Origin: Typhlomys cinereus
Lineage: Eukaryota; Chordata; Mammalia; Rodentia; Platacanthomyidae
Length of the DNA: 64,000 bases
Reading direction: 5' to 3'
Assembly (NCBI GenBank): GCA_023101885.1
Contig: JALPQD010000027.1
Coordinates: forward strand, 1,240,001 to 1,304,000
Positions 12,571-23,984 of this stretch are shown here, piece by piece. The translations under genes were made by a program, and so were the position numbers. The notes under the pieces are model-generated. The model did no database searches. It saw only the letters and a program-made list of their open reading frames with translations, and was not told the DNA's origin. Position 1 is the first letter of the stretch; each line of letters begins with the position of its first letter.

Positions 12571-13017
12571 CATTTCCATCCTAAAGAATTCAAACATCTG
12601 CGTATTGATTGGGTGCCTGTTCCTTCCTACAGTCTTCCTCAACTCATCCACCAATAAGACATCACATGGCAAGGAGAAGACTTGAAGCTGTCATCAGAAG
12701 AGTCTCTGAAGCAATGATACAGCTGCAGAGATGGAGCCAAGCTGTGACCCTGAAATCCAACATCTAAGGAAGGACCGGGAAATGGAAAACCCAGCAGAGG
12801 AGATGGAGAAAGGAAAGGAGGAGAACTACTGATTGGAAAATAGTTTCATATAGTGGTGCTTCATTTGTTCAGAAGTTGTGGGTCCCCCTGAACTTACCTA
12901 AACCTTCCTTGGTTTCTGCCTTGTGTATTTGAAGCCATAAAGACCCAAGCTACTCTTACCGCATCCCTGTCCCCTGACCTAGTGCATGGAGAATAATGGA
13001 ACTGGTTTCAGATGTTG
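12571..13017. other. No recognised gene
   Basis: Unique-looking sequence between a dispersed repeat and a young SINE; no open frame worth reporting. Confidence 0.4.
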
Positions 13018-13033
13018 AGTCATAGAACTTTAA

Positions 13034-13337
13034 AGATTTTTTTTATTTATTCAATTGTGCATGTATGTGTGTGTGCGTGTATGTGTGTGTGTGTGTGTGT
13101 GTATGTGTGTGTGTGTATGTGTAGAACCATGGGCGAATTCGGGAACCATCATGGACTGCCTCCACCTCCTCCTTGTTTACTCTGCCCCGGGATTCACAGG
13201 CTCTGCCCTACCAGGACCAGAAACGCAGGCTGCCCCCTCTTCCGCCCAGCGTCTATACATGGGGTCTAAGATCCGAACTCAGGACCTTCCACCTGCAAGG
13301 CGGAAGCTTAACCACTGAGCCACTTCTCCAGCCCCCA
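13034..13337 (-). repeat. Young CA-tailed SINE with 16-bp target-site duplication
   Basis: Reverse-oriented, well-preserved member of the same subfamily as 62715-63038. The right end ccactgagccacttctccagccccc is the head, and ccacctgcaaggcggaagctta is the stem-loop region. The (CA)n tail (as GT, 13065-13122) is followed by an AATAAA-containing A-rich end (as T-rich, 13034-13055). The flanks agtcatagaactttaa at 13018-13033 and 13338-13353 are identical. This is a direct target-site duplication, showing retrotransposition by an L1-type mechanism. Confidence 0.93.
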
Positions 13338-13449
13338 AGTCATAGAACTTTAATACGTTGGGAATCTTTGGGTTGCTGTTTAGATGTTATGCCAGTATTT
13401 AGACTATAAAACAAGTCTGCTTAGGCTTTTTTTTTTTCCTTTTTAATGA

Positions 13450-13719
13450 GTATACTAGTTACTCTTATCTGTTACTATGAGAGAATACCCAAAGTCAAGC
13501 AACTTAAGGGAGAATGGAGATTTATATTCAGTTTATAGTTCCAGAGGTGAGATATAGTCTTCATGGTAGAAGCTGGCAGAAGCTGAAGACAGGCTGTCAC
13601 TGTAGACATCTTAGAGGCCGAGAGCTAAAAGAATCCTTGCTGCAAAAGCAGCAATAGCTAATGTAGGACTAATCCACCTCAAACCCCCCTCCAATGGCTG
13701 CCTTCCTTTATCAAAGCGC

Positions 13720-13770
<51 letters not shown>

Positions 13771-13880
13771 ACCATGGGCGAATTCAGGAACCACCTCTCA
13801 AAGGTGGACCTCTCAAAGGTGCCATGACCCTTCCAAACACATGAGACTGTGGGGGACACATTGCAAACCACGACAATGAG
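13450..13880 (-). repeat. ERVL-MaLR-like LTR, reverse orientation, split by a SINE piece
   Basis: The left part includes tttatagttccagaggtgag and ttcatggtagaagctggcagaag. The right part ends with aacacatgagactgtgggggacacattgcaaacca. This order is typical of the reverse complement of mammalian MaLR (MST/MLT-type) LTRs. A SINE tail fragment (13719-13792) interrupts it. A 15-bp unit (acctctcaaaggtgg) is tandemly repeated at the right junction. Confidence 0.6.
13719..13792 (-). repeat. 5'-truncated young SINE fragment with (GT)n
   Basis: About 47 bp of GT dinucleotides followed by tagaaccatgggcgaattca. The latter matches the equivalent junction in the young SINE at 13034-13337 (tagaaccatgggcgaattcg). 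Only the 3' end of the SINE is present. Confidence 0.75.
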
Positions 13881-13889
13881 GAAGGAACT

Positions 13890-14474
13890 TGGTGGAAAAT
13901 TAGACAAGGTAAACTCGTGGAAAGGCTATGGAACATAGCTATTAAACTGTAGTTTGAGGCCCAACTACTTGCCAGGTCTGTTGTTCCCAACATACACATT
14001 TATGGTACTGAGAACTGATGGGTAAATTCTGCTTCCACCGACAGTTCACATCTATGCACGAGCTTCTCTGCTATTCAACTTTCTGCATCCATGTGAACAT
14101 ATAATCAGTGCAACCCAAATCCTATCTAAGAGCTGTCATTCCAAGAGATTTTCAGGCATCCTGCAAATGTAGAAGGCAAAAAGAGGCTGAGACTAGCTCC
14201 CGAACCCCAGCAGCTAGCATCCATTCATCTTTGGGTTCAAAAGACTGGAAGTCTCCTAAAGGGGTTTGAGGCATGATTTAAGAAGTTCAATACCTACATT
14301 ACTTCACGAAGATAAGTATTTTGGGTGTCCCATACTTGGGGAAGGAAATCGTACTTCTCTTACTAATTTGTTATCATTCCCACTTGTCTGCCAAACAATT
14401 TGCACATGTTCAGTAATTATAGTGACTCTTACTTGACACTCCTACACACACGGTTTATTTAAAAGTGTTTGAAG
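13890..14474. other. No recognised gene
   Basis: Unique-looking sequence with nothing I can name. Confidence 0.4.
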
Positions 14475-14650
14475 CCCAGCGAGATGACTCAGTGGGTAAA
14501 GGTGCTTGCTACCCTGTCTGACTACCTGAGTCTGAGCTCTGAATCTCACCTAGTAGAATTGCAAATTTTCATGTGACCTCCACACTGTGGACATGTATGT
14601 TCCCCCTACAGGAAAATAAATAAATGTAAATACCAGATAAATAATTTAAA
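14475..14650 (+). repeat. Old B2-like SINE
   Basis: The head agcccagcgagatgactcagtgggtaaaggtgcttgct and the later cctgagtctgagctctgaatc fit a tRNA-derived rodent SINE. The end, caggaaaataaataaatgtaaa, is a B2-style A-rich tail. Confidence 0.7.
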
Positions 14651-15294
14651 AAAAACAAGGTGGACAGTGATTGAAAAGATACTTGATATCAACCTCTTGT
14701 CTGCACATGTGACACCTGAGTATATGAGTACCTGAAAACACACGTACAAATAATAAATAAATAAAATATTTGTGACACTCTATAACCAGGTACTCTTTAA
14801 ACCAGGGTGTGATGTTGTTCTGATGTGATCTCTTTCTCTGTGTTTTAGCAGCACGAGCCAGTCATTAATCAATTGATCTGATCAGTTGTACAGAAGATCA
14901 AATGCTCAAGTGACCACTGAGGGAGAGGAACACAAAGGGCATTTGAAGGACAAGGTGGCTGATCTGATGGAGTCCAGCCTAGAGCACACACTGACCCCAC
15001 ATACCACTTCCAGGTCGGTCTCTTATTATTTTGGTTAATAGCAGATTGTGAAAACTGATTACACTGCAACAGCCTTGATCTCCAGTGCTGGCAACCCAAG
15101 AAGTTCACTTACTCCGCCTATAGTCAGCCCTTCCATTCTTCCTATTTCATGTCCAGAGTCAAACCTTAATAACCTGTACATACAGCAATAGGTACTACTT
15201 AGTTAATCTCAGAATGAAATAAATGGTCTTTTGATATCTTTTGTTATTATTTTTTCAACTTCACTCTTTTTAGGAAATTAAAGAGAGAAAACGG
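14651..15294. other. No recognised gene; possible SINE relic at left
   Basis: A partial B2/B3-like stretch (tgattgaaaagatacttgat ... cacacgtacaaataataaataaataaa) ends near 14765. The rest is unrecognised. A minus-strand 79-codon frame (14869-15108) shows no domain. Confidence 0.4.
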
Positions 15295-15590
15295 TGCTGG
15301 GAAGATGGCTCTGTAGGTGAGGGGTTTGCTATGCAAGTGTGGGGACCTGAGTTTGGATCCTCAGCACCCGCATAAAAAGCCATGTGTAATGGCATACTTT
15401 GTGATGTCAGGTACTGGGGAGACAGGGACAAGAGGATGTTGGGGGTTCACAGGCCATCGGTCTGGTTAATTAGTGAGCTCTGGGGTCAATGAGACCCTGT
15501 CTCAAAAAATAAAGTGGAGTATGTTGCAGGAAGAAACCTGATAGTAATCTCTGGTTCCACACACGTGCACCACATGAATGCACCACAAAA
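15295..15590 (+). repeat. Composite SINE, B4/RSINE1-like
   Basis: The tRNA-like head (gtgctgggaagatggctctg, then ctgagtttggatcctcagca) is joined to a B1-related body (taatggcatac..., tactggggagacaggga, gagaccctgtctcaaaaaataaa). It ends in a ccacacacgtgcaccac tail. The full composite structure is visible, and this is the best B4-type copy in the window. Confidence 0.75.
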
Positions 15591-17046
15591 GAACGATTAG
15601 CAAGAAATAAACGAACCAAGGGCCACAAATACTAAGAGAAATGAAGTTAAGAATTACATTTGTTGCCAGAATAGCTTGCAGTTCTCTTCCCAGCAGATTT
15701 GACAAGTGAGAATTGCACAGGTGTGTCTAGAAAATCCGCAACGCAGAGATTTTCTGACAGGTGGAAGTATTTTTCACATTTAAAACAGAGGGTCAAACAG
15801 TGTTATTTTTTTGTGAACTGTAAGACTGCACATTATGAAATATTAAGATCTGCGACTTGAAAATGGGGAAGGCTCATTTCTCTGATTCCTTGGGTTTCCC
15901 AACTGTCTCTTGGACTTACCAAGAGCCTTGGAGTTCAGCTGATGAGCGATATGCCCAGGACACTGTAAGAGATGGATGAGAGTTGATGCTCCTTGCCTGA
16001 GGGTCTGGAGGAATGCACCAAGTCACAACATTCTAGACAGGAAGCAAGGTCTTCCCAGAGTGAAGGTGTGTCAGTAGAATGGGTAGAACTGCTCTGTCAG
16101 AACATTTTAGGGTGAGGAGAAAAGGAAGGTAGAGTCCTCAGGACACAGATCCAGGGTGGAGAAGAGATGAATTTCATCTTTCTCAAGGATGCCAGGAGGA
16201 GTAATTAGACTTGCAGTTTGGTAAAAACACTGTTGAGTGGAAGCCACTTTAGAGAGGGAGGAATTACACAGAAATTTGGAGGTCCACTTGGAAGTTACTA
16301 TGGCATATCTAGGCAAGTTCTGATGATAATTCTCTGACTTCAGTAAGAAAAGGAGAAACATATTTGAGAAAAGGTCCAGTAGAAGAAGCTTGTCCAGTTC
16401 CACTAACACAGTGGAGTATGTTGATAAAGATGGCACACTCTAGAAAGACTGGCTACTTTCAACTTTTGCAGACTGTCCCACTGTGGTGTGGCTCTGAGCA
16501 AGATGTCTTATTTTACTCTCATGCTTCATCTGTAGAATGGGTGCATCAGGATACTTATAGAGAGAAGGTGAGGCACTGAAGCTCTCTTCTGGGAAGTAGT
16601 TTTATTGGTGCTAGCACAAGGTTCTGTGGGTTCCTACCCAAAGGATAGGGTCCCAAACAGAGAAGAGTACAACCTTTTATAAGCCTTGTAACTTCCTCTC
16701 CCAGTGTTCTCTCTATGTCTCTCATACATGGTGATTATACATTTCACAAGCTGTGATAAAGCTATACATGTGCATTAACCATGTCATGTAGTATAGACAT
16801 GGACTTTGTCAAGTGGCCTTTGGTAAATTTCACCTGAATGCCATTTATATCACCCAACTCCCACAACATGAGTACAGTCACTTAACAGATTGACTTCTTG
16901 TGGAATACGGTCAAATAAATTTGAAGACTACTTATCTTTCTGTTGGGTGACGTTAAGCACTCGGTAAATATTTGATGCATGGTTACCCTCTGGTTAGTCA
17001 TGATTCAAAGGTTGAGTCAGTGGAAAGATCTAGACTGATTCATAGT
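15591..17046. other. No recognised gene; possible LTR-like segment
   Basis: The minus-strand frame 16107-16436 (109 codons) has no recognised domain. The section 16580-16930 (gttttattggtgctagc ... acaaccttttataagcc) has an LTR-like look, but I found no second copy or boundaries. Confidence 0.35.
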
Positions 17047-17410
17047 CATTTGACTTGGTAAAGTACAGTCTGAGCATTCCTTATCTGAAGTATTTGAGGC
17101 CAGAAGGAGTTGGATTTCAGATTTCTTCAGATTTGAGAAATATTTGCAAATACACGTTATGTATGGTAAAATATCTTGGGAATGAGAGCCAAGTTCAAAC
17201 ATAAACTTCATTTGCTTCATATTCATTTGTACACATAGCCAAAAGGTGATTTTGTGTTAATATTTTTAGAATACTTGATCTGAATGTGAGCTATCACATA
17301 AGGTCAGGTGAAGAAATTTCCATTGTGGAATGCCGTTGATGTTCAAAAAGTTTTGGATATTTGAACATTTTGGAATTCAGACTTTGACTTTGGATACCCA
17401 GCTTGCTCAG
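17047..17410. repeat. Old mammalian DNA-transposon relic (non-autonomous, family uncertain)
   Basis: The left end reads gtacagtctgagcattcctt and a near-inverted counterpart at the right reads ttggaattcagactttgact. Between them are phrases typical of an ancient mammalian Tigger-like MER element (ttggatttcagatttcttcag, atatcttgggaatgagagcc). Highly substituted and not coding. Confidence 0.5.
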
Positions 17411-17597
17411 GCTTGGTGTGAACCACTAGGTGCCCAAATCTTCACCGTTTTTTCAATATCTACAGACAAAGTAGTCTACCTTGATCATTTAGCCAAAGGT
17501 ATAAATCAATAACAGTCCAATTATATGCCTTGGAGGTAAATATTGATATATTCTTTTCTACATTATTTGGGGATATGAGAATTGGTAAGAAAACACA

Positions 17598-17850
17598 AAG
17601 GGCTGGAGGGATGGCTCAGAGGTGAAGACTCTGTCTCACAAGCAGAAGAACCTATGTTCAGCATCTGGATCCCATGTAAAAACTCCAGGCAAAAATGGTG
17701 GAGGTCTACACTTTCAGCTCTGGGAGGCAAAACCTGGGAAACCCCCGAGAGAAACATTCCAGGATGACTTCTGAAATCACCCTTGGGCCTCCACACATGC
17801 ATGGAGCACTTTAATGTGCACGCACACACAGGAATAAATAAGTAAACAAG
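17598..17850 (+). repeat. CA-tailed tRNA-derived SINE
   Basis: Head agggctggagggatggctcag, body aaactccaggcaaaaatgg, aaacctgggaaacccc and gatgacttctgaaatcaccc. The tail is a short cacgcacacaca followed by ggaataaataagtaaacaag. A moderately diverged family member. Confidence 0.85.
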
Positions 17851-17924
17851 TAAGCAAATAAACTTTAAAAAGGAGAGAATATAGGGTACACTGCAGCAAG
17901 GAATGCAGATATTTTAAAAAAATA

Positions 17925-18405
17925 GTCTAGGGCTTTATTTAATTTTACATCTGTTGAGCTGTGAATTCAGTGAAGTCGTAGGAAACAGCTCCACCAGCTC
18001 AGGCTCCTTTCCATTGGTTCCTACAAAGGGTGCTGCTCTGGGTGGGCAGCTGAAGCTGCAGCTGAACCCAGCTCCTTTCCCTTTGGCCTCTTTCTTTTTC
18101 TGATCATTCTCCTTCACCTGTCTCAGGAGGCACTTAGTGCTTAATAAACCCAATACACACCCTCTTGTCCTCAGCATGCCTGTGTACCATACGCCATCAA
18201 TGTCATGCAACATTGCAGACGTTCATTTTCATGATGGTAGGATTTATGAGGCACTCCTTGTTGAACAGGTGTCCATTTCCTTGGCGTCTACAATATTACC
18301 TTCTTATGGATTCCCATATGTGTAGCCAAAAGAACAGATCCATGTTCCCTGCTAGGTTTGGAGAGTATGCACCTGGGGCCTTTCCTCGTCTCCTTGATTT
18401 ATCAT
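17925..18405 (-). pseudogene. Rpl21: RPL21 processed pseudogene
   Basis: The minus-strand translation contains stretches I recognise from the C-terminal half of ribosomal protein L21, such as [12 protein letters not shown] and TNGKEPEL. Upstream, in other frames, it matches the N-terminal and middle parts (a start-like ATG at 18403-18405, then a region resembling KGPRCILSKP). An AATAAA signal follows the coding end at 17934-17939. Introns are absent, and several frameshifts and stops disrupt the frame, as expected of a retrocopy. The parent encodes a large-subunit ribosomal protein; this copy cannot make it. The left end lacks a clear poly(A) tract, so the boundary is approximate. Confidence 0.85.
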
Positions 18406-18434
18406 TTTGATGAATTATTGGAATACAGCAGTTT

Positions 18435-18648
18435 GGGGTAAAAGAGAGAACTGTGTCCAAGGGTATTATCTGGAATCATCTAGGATTGTTTTACCTCTTA
18501 TTGGTTTGGTTTGGGGTTTCTCAGGCTCCACCTTCCAGGGCTGGAAGGGTAGGCCACTGCCATTTTTGCCTGGTATTTTTATGTGGGATCTGAGATCCGA
18601 ACTCAAGTTCCTTTGCCTGTGAGGTAAAGGTTTATCTCCTGAGCACAC
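18435..18648 (-). repeat. CA-tailed-type SINE, reverse orientation, tail missing
   Basis: Reverse complement of the main SINE body: ggtttctcaggctccacctt, ctggtatttttatgtggg, gatccgaactcaagttcctttgc. The right end stops at ttatctcctgagc, so the 5' head is clipped. The (CA)n tail is not seen. Confidence 0.8.
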
Positions 18649-18658
18649 ACGAAGTAAT

Positions 18659-18660
<2 letters not shown>

Positions 18661-18732
<72 letters not shown>
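18661..18732. repeat. (TATC)n microsatellite
   Basis: About 18 uninterrupted TATC units. The purity suggests a variable, recently expanded tract. Confidence 0.97.
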
Positions 18733-18739
18733 ATCTATC

Positions 18740-20119
18740 TGTATGTATATACATGAGTTACAGAGTCTGACATACACTCCAAAGCATTCAGAGAAACCTT
18801 ATGGGAGGCAGAGCCCATACAGATGCAAAGAAACTCACTGAAAATGGTTAGATAAGATAATAGCCCTGTTGAAGAGCTTCAGGTTCTCAGGGTTGAGCAG
18901 ACAAGAGGGTTGAATCGGGCTCAGGAGTCACAGAACCACATGCACATAGATGGATGACCACATGGGCAAGCCGATGGCCGTTTGAGTGAGCCCTGTTCAT
19001 CAGTGGGAGGGAGTTCTCTGCCTGTGGGTCCCTTGATACACAGACCAGGGGGCGGATGACAGGTGCTCTGTAGTGTTAGGTGTCCTTCTCTTTATGGATC
19101 TTAGCCAAGGCCACCATTTTGAAAAGCCACCACCTTAGCTGAACACACCACATTGTTGGTCTTCAATCACAGGCTACTTCCTTAGTAACTCTTGGGAAAC
19201 TCCTGAGACCATGAATTTTTGCAGCCTTGTCCAGGATCTCTCTCTTGTCCCCCTCTCTATACTCTCTAGTCTCTCTGCCACTTCTTCTCTCCCTTCTTCC
19301 ACCATGTGGTCATGGTGGTTCTCTTCTCATTTCTTTGACCGTAACCATCTTTTCCATTCCAACACTTTCCTACCTTAAGATGTGGCTACCAGGTCCTTGG
19401 CTCTAAATAAACTCCTATTTTTTTTAAGTCTCTTTCTCTCATGCCAGTTTCTCTTTGCTCATGGACCTCTATGTGATTCTCACGCAGGGTCAGAATTGCT
19501 CTCCATTCTCTCCAGACTTAGCAATGAGGTCCAGAGAAGGGTTGGATGAGTTCTCTGACCTGTCTTTTCTAATATGTTTTTAACATACTGTGTGCACATT
19601 TTCCCCCAAGCTACTTTGATAAGTTTAGAGACGGTTCCTCTTTATTCCTAAGAATAAGCTATTTATCAGTCTGTTTTTCAGAACAGGGGCTGGACAGGTG
19701 GTGGTGTCCATGTACGCAACACGTAGAGTGGTCCTGTATCTGTATTGGGTTCAGTGTGGAGCCAAATGTGTTGTAGAATGGAGTCACATAGAGTAAGACA
19801 CAAGACAGGAAAACTGCTGCTTTATACAATGTGGAGTGTGGAGTGACTGAGAGCAGCTACAGCTCTATCTACAAAGTATGAATGTTTAGAAATCAGATGG
19901 ATTTAAGAGGAGGACAGAAGGATATGGAGAGGCAAGGGAGGAAGCAGGGAGATAAGAAAGAGCCCAAAGTATGCATGCAATCCCACAATAAAACTTGCTA
20001 CCATGTAAGATAATAAAGAAAAAAAAAAAAGAAAAAGAAAAGAAAAAAGAGCATTGTGCTGGTAACTTCTAGTGATAAAATGACTAAGAGATGGGAGATA
20101 TTAAAGTACTTTCTGAAGA
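18740..20119. other. No gene; LTR-like segment about 19070-19500
   Basis: The stretch ending ctctaaataaactcctatttt...tctttctctcatgccagtttctctttgctcatgg (about 19400-19470) looks like the polyadenylation-signal and R-U5 part of a plus-strand retroviral LTR. It is preceded by CT-rich sequence. I could not find matching boundaries or internal genes, so a solo LTR is only a possibility. An A-rich tract lies at 20020-20050. Confidence 0.35.
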
Positions 20120-20375
20120 AACAAAAGGGCCAGAGTTGGATTTCCAGATCCTACATAAAACGCCTGGTGGACATGGTGGCTTGTTTGTAATTCTAGCTTG
20201 TAAGACAGAGACTAGGAAGCCCCAGAACAAGCTACCTAGCCAAAATAATGCTAGAAGTGAATCGTGAATTTGATTAGAAACCAGATTTCAAAAGAGTAAG
20301 GTGGAAGAGAGATCGAGAATAATTCTCAGTTCAACTTTGGGCCTACATGTATACCTGAAAACACACACGTGTGTT
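20120..20375 (+). repeat. Old composite SINE, B4-like
   Basis: Contains ggccagagttggatttccagatcctac, ggtggacatggtggcttgtttgtaattcta, gaagccccagaacaagct and a late ttctcagttcaactttgggcctaca, ending gaaaacacacacg. It follows the B4-type tRNA/B1 layout but is much diverged. Confidence 0.5.
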
Positions 20376-20492
20376 TGTACAATGCATATTCACATGCATT
20401 CCTCTCTCAACATACATATATTCAATGGAAAAAATTAAGAGAAATGAGACAGCTATCTGTTATGTGACAACTAGAAGAAATAGGATTGTGTG

Positions 20493-20495
<3 letters not shown>

Positions 20496-20554
<59 letters not shown>

Positions 20555-20575
20555 TGTGTGTGTGTGTGCGCGCGC
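20496..20575. repeat. Compound (CT)n-(GT)n microsatellite
   Basis: A pure CT run at about 20496-20538 changes to GT repeats and ends in a short CG alternation (gcgcgcgcg) at about 20569-20576. The alternating purine-pyrimidine end could adopt Z-DNA. Confidence 0.95.
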
Positions 20576-20579
20576 GTGC

Positions 20580-22619
20580 AGAAGGTGATTTACAAAGGTC
20601 ACTGCCCCCAGTGGAAGTCAAACACTTCACCTTCTGACCTGTAACAATATTGCTGTTGCTTTTTCAAAAAGTGAATAACCAGTCAAGAGTTTCATTCTAC
20701 TTGCTCATTCTTTTAGTGACAAGCGTTAGGCAAAGAAAACTTGAAAAGTTCACATTAATTGCTAGCTGGTGGCTATAACTTTAAATTTTTTTCTCTTTCT
20801 TATAAGATCTGAAAGAATGAAAAGACAAGGACAAATCTTCCTGTCATTTCTATTATTTCAGTTTCCCCAAGTCTCAATGATAAGCTTTTTCCTTCTGTCT
20901 TTGTCTCAAACCCACGAAGGAAAGTGTCAAAAGGAGCAATCAATCACCTTCTAGCAGCAGTGTGTCGCACACTACAAAAAAGAGCCTCGGTCTGCTTTAG
21001 GCAGTTGGGGGTGGAGGGATAGAGAGGAGGAAGAGTGTGGTGGTGGTGGGAGCTACCACAATGGCTGATCATGGACATGTGTGTTCAACAGTTATGTGGT
21101 CATTCCCAACCTAACAGAAGCAGAATACATAAGGCTGGGTTAAAACATGCAGGGTCCACACCTGCTTGCCTCAGCAGCTACCCCTGGAACTCAGGTTTCA
21201 GAGGGGTGCAAAGCAGAAGAGTGAAAAGTGACATTGACCCCCAGGTGTTAGAGTATGAATCTGGGGGCCTTCAGAAGACTATTAATAAACTCTGCTGAAT
21301 ATGTGCTAGTTTAACTGTGTAAACTGACTGTGAGTTATTGTTAGTCACTTACACTGGTTACTTAGCATTGCAACAAGTTAACATGCCGCTCAGAACAGCA
21401 TCTGGTACATACCAATGGGTTTTGCAAAATTTATATAATCACCTCAGGGAACCTATTCCTGAAATCTCAGTCTTCAGCCTCCATGTGGCACGACCTTTAC
21501 GTAAAAATCACTGACCTGACATGTTAGTCTAACAGATTGAGAAAAGATAATGATACAAGACACTATGCTTTAAAAATTCCGAGTAAAGATCTTTATACCC
21601 GCAAGTTTGAACAACCTGAAGGAATAAATACATTCCTCTGTGGTGATGATTATACTCTTTAAAAACTCTGACAAGCCATTCACCTACCTCAACATTTAAG
21701 GATCAAATTACCCAGTGATTGCTAGCTTGGTTTCTGCAATAATGGCGGGCAGACCTCCATATAGTCCCAAGTGATATTCCCGTCTGAGTTAACTGCTATT
21801 TATGTTTTGCTCTCCGGTTGATTTGATTGTGGCAAACAGGAAAGACTGCTTGGCTGCTCCGTTTGCTGCCTGGCTTCTCCAGAGAATTATGGGCAGTGCA
21901 TGTTTCTATAACAAGGCTTGACATACTTCTGGCCACCTTTGTGTGTGGGGGCTTCAGAATCAGAGACACTTTCCAGCAGACAGTAAGTCACTTAACTGCA
22001 GCTGGGTCACAAAACCCTGTCATGTCGCTGAGAAGGTCCAATGCAATAAAACTTAGCATGTATTAAGAACTTAATAAACGGGTATGCTGTTTCTGTTTTC
22101 CTGTAAAGGTAATTCTGAAGCGATTGTGTTTGTGGTAGTTGCTTTTTTAGTAAAAGTTACTACAGAGGACGTGGTAATAGGACTTTATAATGCAGAAAAT
22201 GCTTTTCCAAGGGTGAACAGGCAATCAATCATAACCAGGTCTGATACTCCTTTTCCATACTGTCTGCATGTGCTTGTAAAATGGGATTTTTAAAACTTTT
22301 TTTGTCTGATCATCTTTAACAATGCCACTGAAAATTCATCTAGGAAAAATTAGCATTGAAAGTCATCTCTCTTTTAGAGGGATGGTTGGTAAGCAGGGTC
22401 TTCAAAGGCAAGTTTATAATTAAAAGACAAGAGTCACTATGTTATCTATCTTTATTAAATATTCATTGGGAATAAAGCAACATGTATAAGCTCATATGGC
22501 CATGGTGTTGTTTCTAAAAGCATCAATTAACATGATGGACATGTTGCCCCTAACACTGAGCACTGTAGGTTTAATCCTTTATAGAATTTATAGATAGAGT
22601 CACTTTTATTTCAGTTTCA
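20580..22619. other. No recognised gene
   Basis: Unique-looking sequence. Plus-strand frames of 87 codons (21035-21298) and 79 codons (21827-22066) have no domain I recognise. Confidence 0.4.
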
Positions 22620-22624
22620 TGTGT

Positions 22625-22965
22625 ATGATTGTATGGGGTATGTGCATGCATATATGTGTGTTTGCATATGGGTAGGCATACATACTTGTGAGTGTGCATG
22701 AATATGGAATACTAAGGGCTATATTAGGAATCATTCTGGATTGCTCTTCCAACTTATTGTCTTGAGACTGGGTCTCTAAGTCTAAAGTTCCCCAAGAGAG
22801 CTACCTTGGCCAGCCATCTTGCTCTGGGAATTCCCATGGCTAGAATTGCCTGTGGGCTATCACAGTCACTCAGCTTTTTACATAGTATCTGGGGATCCCA
22901 TTTCTGTTCCTTTTGCTAAGTGTGGCAAGGATTTTAACTGTTGAGTCATCTGCCCAGCCCCAGAA
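22625..22965 (-). repeat. Old tRNA-derived SINE, reverse orientation
   Basis: The right end, gttgagtcatctgcccagcccc, is the reversed SINE head. The left end is GT-rich (gtgtatgattgtatgggg ... gtgtgtttgcat). The centre carries gactgggtctctaag, which looks B1-derived, so a composite is likely. Confidence 0.55.
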
Positions 22966-23734
22966 TAGCTTTGAATTTCAAATCTCAACAACCAGAAAGC
23001 TCAAAGACTCAAAGCGTCTACTCCTATCATAGCAATGAGCCCTTGTTTTCAAAGATCTAGAAGATTCTAGAGTGCCATCTAGATAGCAAAAATAAAATCA
23101 GATCTAATTCAATGTGAGGATCTAAACACTGGATTGTGCTTTGGTTCCTGCTATTTATTAATGCACATATAATTAGTGTATCATGATACAATCAGTTGAT
23201 TAATGTGCTAAATTGTTCTGATTGGTTCATTCATTAATTATATTGTCTAAGTAAGAATTTCCACAGGCTATCGTATACACTTTAGAAAGACCCAACTCTT
23301 TGCCAGTGCCAGTACCACAGTCTTACCCCTCCATGGTTCCAGACAAAGACTCTCTGAAATTTTCGTCTGCCTCAAAGCATAGAAAAATCTGGTACTTCAG
23401 CCGCTAGATGGCGCACTAACTGCAGTGATACTGGAGCATCATGGGAAGAAACCATGAAAAATTAAAACGGTGGATATGTGAGTATACATTCTACTCTCCC
23501 TTTTTGTACAGAGCCTGTGTATGTCTGTGTGTGTGCTTATTTGCTTGTGTGTGTTTGTGAGTGTGTGTGTGTGCTTATGCACATTAGATGGAGGTCTAAA
23601 TTCATCTATTTATATTTGTGCCTACAAGCACTTTATCCACTGAGCCATCTTCCCTACTCTACGTTTCTATTATTGAGCAAAAGTAATCATCAGAAAGTTG
23701 ACTATAGATATGAATTTCTTTTCTTTTTTGTATG
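22966..23734. other. No recognised gene; contains a CTCF-like motif
   Basis: Unique-looking AT-rich sequence with a T/G-rich tract at 23517-23580. The CTCF-like site at 23401-23414 is listed separately. Confidence 0.4.
23401..23414 (+). promoter_or_regulatory. CTCF-like motif
   Basis: CCGCTAGATGGCGC matches 13 of 14 positions of CCASYAGRKGGCRS, with only the third base off. It lies in non-repeat sequence. Function is inferred from the motif. Confidence 0.5.
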
Positions 23735-23984
23735 TATGTGCGTGTGTGTGTGTGTGTGTGTGTGTGGTGAACAAGAGAGCATTTGAATGTGTGTGCCTGT
23801 GGAAGCCCAAGGGTGACATCAGAAATCATCATTGCTTTACTTTGGGGTTTCCCAGACTCTGTCTTCCAGGGCTGGAATTATAGGTCTCTGCTAATCTGCC
23901 TGGCATTTTACATGGGATCTGGACTCAGGTTCTTTTGGTTTGTGAGGCAAAGACTTCAATCCCCGAGCCATCTCTACAGCCCAT
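23735..23984 (-). repeat. CA-tailed tRNA-derived SINE, reverse orientation
   Basis: Its (GT)n tail at 23741-23767 is followed by the reversed body (gtgacatcagaaatcatc, ggtttcccagactctgtc, ggcattttacatgggatctgg) and head (cccgagccatctctacagccc). A complete copy. Confidence 0.88.

Noticed and set aside
18661..18732. Regular repeat array considered as CRISPR-like
   Set aside because: A pure tetranucleotide microsatellite without spacers, in eukaryotic DNA.
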